The translations under genes were made by a program, and so were the position numbers. The notes below the pieces were generated by a model, which was given only the letters and a program-made list of their open reading frames with translations, was not told the origin of the DNA and ran no database searches. From assembly GCA_002394525.1 (NCBI GenBank), contig DGUF01000101.1, forward strand, positions 7,577 through 20,002: a stretch of DNA of 12,426 bases, written 5' to 3'. Every line of letters begins with the position of its first letter. Within the stretch, counting starts at the first letter, position 1. The stretch is from Lachnospiraceae bacterium UBA4317. GTDB lineage: Bacteria > Bacillota_A > Clostridia > Lachnospirales > Lachnospiraceae. Shown here one piece after another: positions 9,910-12,426 of this stretch.

Positions 9910-12426
9910 TCAGCGGCGTCTCCGTGCCCAGAGCCTCTCCATCCGAAGGCGCATCCAGACCGGATCCGGCTGTAAGGAACAGCTGACATAACTTCTGGAA
10001 TATGTGCGCCGGGGACCGGAGGAATAGCGGGGAACTCCGCACCACAGGTGGCTGGAAAAATGCTCGCTGACGGGAGACGCGGCCTCTTCGGGGAGATTTG
10101 CGGGAATTTCAGTTTCCGCATTCACTTCGGAGAGGTCGCCTGCGGAGACTTCATTTTCCACATTTGCCTCGGGGAGGTCTTCAGGACCCTCTGTTTCAGC
10201 TTTCGCCTCAGAGAGGTCTGCGGGTGTCTCCAACTCCGCATTTGGCTCGGAAAGGACTGCGGGGGCCTCCATCTCAGCATTCGCTTCGGAGAGTTCTGCG
10301 GGGACCTCCTCCTTCATTTCAGCAGGATGCTCTGCCAGCGGCATGGCGGGCAGTGGCGAAGTCTGCTCAGTTCCTGCGATTCCTCTTTCGCGTGTTTCGG
10401 CTAAGGGAGCAGGAACAGGAGCGGAGACTATTTCCATCCTGCGAAACGCAGTGAGCGGCATGGTTACAGCGGGATGTGGTTCTTCTTCCATCGTCAACGC
10501 CCCTGTGCCCTCTGTTTCGGTATCCTCCGGGACTTCTCCCCGGGGTTCGGGGATAGCGGCAGATTTCTCCCCGGACAGATCAGGGTCACCGTCGCGAGGC
10601 TGGACATCACCTGTGAAGATCGTCTTATCAAATGTGGTTTCTTCTGTAAGTACAGGTCCTTCCTGAGCGGACACTTCTTCCTGGGGGGAGAGTTCTTCAC
10701 GAACAAAGGGCTCTTCCTGAGCGGAGAGTTCGTCTTGAACAGCGGGCTCTTCAGGTCCGGAAATCTTGTCCTGAGCAGCGGGCTCTTCTGGCTCGGAAAT
10801 CTCCTCTACTCCGGTGACATCCTGCCCGGGAGTTTCTTCGGCAACGGATTCCGTTCCGGCAGCGTCAGCCTGAGAGGCTTCTTCCGGCTCTGTTGCATCA
10901 GCCGAAGGAACTTCTTCCTTTTCAGGCGTGTCACCCGAAGAAACTTCTTCCGTCTCGGCAGCGTCAGCCGAAGGGACTTCTTCAGTTTCAGGCGTGTCAG
11001 TCGAAGGGGCTTCTTCCGTCTCGGATGTGTCAGGCTGAGAGACTTCTTCCGCATCAGGCGATTCCTGCAAGGAGAGAATTTCTGCCGTGGGTGTTTCCTC
11101 TGTATTTTCCGCAAACGTCTCTTCTGTATCCTCCGAAGACTCATCCCGGGTATCTTCTGCAGGTTCTTCTTCCGTATCTTCTGCGGGTACTTCTACAGCA
11201 TTTTCCGCAGGCACTTCCAGAGCCTCGCGGATATGGTCGTAAGCAGCCTCAAAGATGGCGTCTTCCGACATGTTTTCAAAGGCAGCGGATTCCTGCCACT
11301 CAGAGAGAAGGGTATCCTCCAGGGCTGCCTCCCAGTCAGGAGAGACAGTATTCGGAACCAGTGGTGTTTCTTCCTCTTCCTCGTCTTCGACAGGTGCCTC
11401 ATCCGCATCTATGTCAGGGGTGTCGAAATAATCTTCGTTTTCTTCAATGACAGAGCCTTCTTCCATATTGGAATTCGGCTCTTCTGAATCCGTGGGCTCT
11501 TCCGCCACAGGTTCTGTCGGAGCATCGCCGTCAGCGCTTTCCGTCACCGCAGTTTCTGCCAGCACTTCGTCATCGACCTCTTCCGCCGCAGTTTCTGCCG
11601 GAGCATCGCCCTCGGCGTCTTCCGTCACCGCAGTTTCTGCCAGCACTTCGTCATCGGCCGCTTCCACCGCAGTTTCTGCCGAAGCATCGCCGTCAGCGCT
11701 TTCCGTCACCGCAGTTTCTGCCAACACTTCGTCATCGGCCGCTTCCACCGCAGTTTCTGCCGGAGAATCGTCTTCAACGCTTTCAATCGCAGCGGTATCT
11801 GTCGGCTCTTCTGTGTCGTTGGTTCCTGCAAATGCTTCACTGGCGGCATTTTCTTCCGGATCAGAGCCCGATGTCGCTTCGACCAGGATCCGGCCGCCGA
11901 TGGTGTCCTGGACGATGTGGATCTTCTGGGTCTTCATGAGCTCCAGGAGGATGAGGAAGGTGACAATGACCTCCTCCCGGCTTTCCCGCGACTCCAGAAG
12001 GGCCCGGAAGTCGGTGTGGGGGTGAGCCTGGAGGTAGGCGCGGATGTAGAGCATTTTGGTGTCGATGCTGACTTCCTCGCGCTTGATCTTGCCGAAGCCG
12101 CTGCGGATGGGGTCCCGGCGGCTCTTTTTTCTGCGAAGGACCTCGCCGAAAACCTTCTGCAGGCTCTGGAGGTCTGTCCCCTTGAGAAGTTCGTCGTAAT
12201 TGATGGGGGGCTGATAGTGGAGGACTTCCTTCGGGAGCTTCTGCTGGCGGAAATAGCGCACTCCGGCCTGCTCGCGGTAGACCGCAAGTTCTTCCGAGAG
12301 ATATTTGTACATCTTGTATTCCACCAGGCGGCGCACGAGTTCCTCGCGGGGGTCGCCCTCTTCCTCGCCGGTCTCCTCATTCTTCTCGCGGGGGAGGAGC
12401 ATGCGGCTCTTGATGTCCAGGAGGGT
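9910..12426 (-). CDS. scpA: Segregation and condensation protein A (ScpA) with giant acidic repeat tail; 5' end outside window
   Basis: Kleisin subunit of the SMC-ScpAB complex that organises and segregates the chromosome. 838 codons are visible; the first, TLLDIKSRMLLP, is the well-known internal ScpA motif, so roughly 70-80 N-terminal residues (the SMC-neck-binding part) lie beyond the right edge. Counting from Met at 12402, the middle (1-110) includes LVRRLVEYKMYKYLSEEL and the winged helix (about 111-174) includes SREEVIVTFLILLELMKTQK, the SMC-head-binding part. Normal ScpA ends here (about 240-270 residues in total). This frame instead continues for about 655 residues rich in Glu, Ala, Pro, Thr and Ser and poor in Lys, with in-frame repeats of 27, 8, 11, 12 and 13 residues. 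The last 45 or so residues turn basic (ending RMERLWARRRR), possibly by frameshift. The domain call is secure; tail function is unknown. Confidence 0.9.
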   Translation of the reverse strand, partial: TLLDIKSRMLLPREKNEETGEEEGDPREELVRRLVEYKMYKYLSEELAVYREQAGVRYFRQQKLPKEVLHYQPPINYDELLKGTDLQSLQKVFGEVLRRKKSRRDPIRSGFGKIKREEVSIDTKMLYIRAYLQAHPHTDFRALLESRESREEVIVTFLILLELMKTQKIHIVQDTIGGRILVEATSGSDPEENAASEAFAGTNDTEEPTDTAAIESVEDDSPAETAVEAADDEVLAETAVTESADGDASAETAVEAADDEVLAETAVTEDAEGDAPAETAAEEVDDEVLAETAVTESADGDAPTEPVAEEPTDSEEPNSNMEEGSVIEENEDYFDTPDIDADEAPVEDEEEEETPLVPNTVSPDWEAALEDTLLSEWQESAAFENMSEDAIFEAAYDHIREALEVPAENAVEVPAEDTEEEPAEDTRDESSEDTEETFAENTEETPTAEILSLQESPDAEEVSQPDTSETEEAPSTDTPETEEVPSADAAETEEVSSGDTPEKEEVPSADATEPEEASQADAAGTESVAEETPGQDVTGVEEISEPEEPAAQDKISGPEEPAVQDELSAQEEPFVREELSPQEEVSAQEGPVLTEETTFDKTIFTGDVQPRDGDPDLSGEKSAAIPEPRGEVPEDTETEGTGALTMEEEPHPAVTMPLTAFRRMEIVSAPVPAPLAETRERGIAGTEQTSPLPAMPLAEHPAEMKEEVPAELSEANAEMEAPAVLSEPNAELETPADLSEAKAETEGPEDLPEANVENEVSAGDLSEVNAETEIPANLPEEAASPVSEHFSSHLWCGVPRYSSGPRRTYSRSYVSCSLQPDPVWMRLRMERLWARRRR
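10096..10293 (-). repeat. 13-residue (39-bp) coding repeat in the scpA tail
   Basis: Five units of the type LSEANAETExPAd: LSEANAEMEAPAV, LSEPNAELETPAD, LSEAKAETEGPED, LPEANVENEVSAGD (14 residues) and LSEVNAETEIPAN, followed by LPEEA. The plus strand shows recurring TTCGGAGAG/TTCGGAAAG words every 39-42 bases. Confidence 0.8.
10825..11055 (-). repeat. 11-residue (33-bp) coding repeat in the scpA tail
   Basis: Seven consecutive 11-residue units: DAEEVSQPDTS, ETEEAPSTDTP, ETEEVPSADAA, ETEEVSSGDTP, EKEEVPSADAT, EPEEASQADAA and the diverged GTESVAEETPG. A related block with a 12-residue period (EISEPEEPAAQD, KISGPEEPAVQD, ELSAQEEPFVRE) follows it toward the C terminus, at roughly 10680-10800. 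Confidence 0.8.
11098..11217 (-). repeat. 8-residue (24-bp) coding repeat in the scpA tail
   Basis: Five units: EVPAENAV, EVPAEDTE, EEPAEDTR, DESSEDTE and ETFAENTE. The block directly follows a non-repetitive segment with helix-like sequence (WEAALEDTLLSEWQESAAF, then EDAIFEAAYDHIREAL) that may be the only folded part of the tail. Confidence 0.75.
11521..11763 (-). repeat. 27-residue (81-bp) tandem repeat in the scpA tail
   Basis: Three head-to-tail copies, 11683-11763, 11602-11682 and 11521-11601, each exactly 81 bases. The unit reads (P/S)AETAVEAADDEVLAETAV followed by TESADGDA. The copies are nearly identical at DNA level (long shared runs such as CCGTCACCGCAGTTTCTGCC at 11541, 11622 and 11703), pointing to recent duplication that kept the frame. 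Confidence 0.9.

Noticed and set aside
10474..11487. Long plus-strand frames opposite the scpA tail (Phe/Arg/Gly-rich periodic translation)
   Set aside because: These are the complement of Glu/Ser-rich repeat codons. The tail frame is continuous with a genuine ScpA domain, whereas the plus frames have no ribosome site or recognisable domain.

Overview
The window reads as chromosomal DNA of a GC-rich member of the Bacillota, most likely class Clostridia and plausibly Lachnospiraceae. The reasons are strong AGGAGG-type ribosome binding sites, a lipoprotein branched-chain amino acid binding protein, a B. subtilis-type cytidine deaminase with three cysteine zinc ligands, a DegV protein, an ScpA kleisin, and U-tract terminators. 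The genus is inferred from overall style, not from a marker gene.

Layout from left to right. At 1-683 (minus, cut by the left edge) lies the membrane permease of a branched-chain amino acid ABC transporter (LivH), preceded by its lipoprotein binding protein LivJ (982-2211, minus). A terminator and a fresh promoter sit between them. A degraded non-coding stretch (2212-2664) follows, with a short possible gene remnant and a GC-rich repeat cluster. Next is a membrane-anchored polysaccharide deacetylase (2665-4101, minus) with a very basic cytoplasmic pentapeptide-repeat region. Divergently from it run a Uma2-family nuclease-like gene (4399-5031), uridine phosphorylase (5065-5898) and, after a repeat-rich spacer, cytidine deaminase (6290-6730), all on plus. 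Cdd converts cytidine to uridine and Udp cleaves uridine, so these two form a pyrimidine salvage pair.

A small uncharacterised protein (6872-7192, minus) has a long AT-rich leader with short direct repeats. It is divergent from a DegV fatty-acid-binding protein (7705-8571, plus), which ends at a long intrinsic terminator. A consensus promoter directly after that terminator drives an AEC-family permease (8851-9786, plus). A bidirectional terminator (9834-9881) separates it from the convergent scpA (9910-12426, minus, 5' end outside the window).

The most unusual item is this scpA. After a normal winged-helix domain the frame continues for about 655 more residues of acidic sequence built from several independent tandem repeat blocks with periods of 27, 8, 11, 12 and 13 residues. 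It ends in a short basic segment that may reflect a frameshift. I see no CRISPR array, rRNA, tRNA, prophage or complete insertion sequence.
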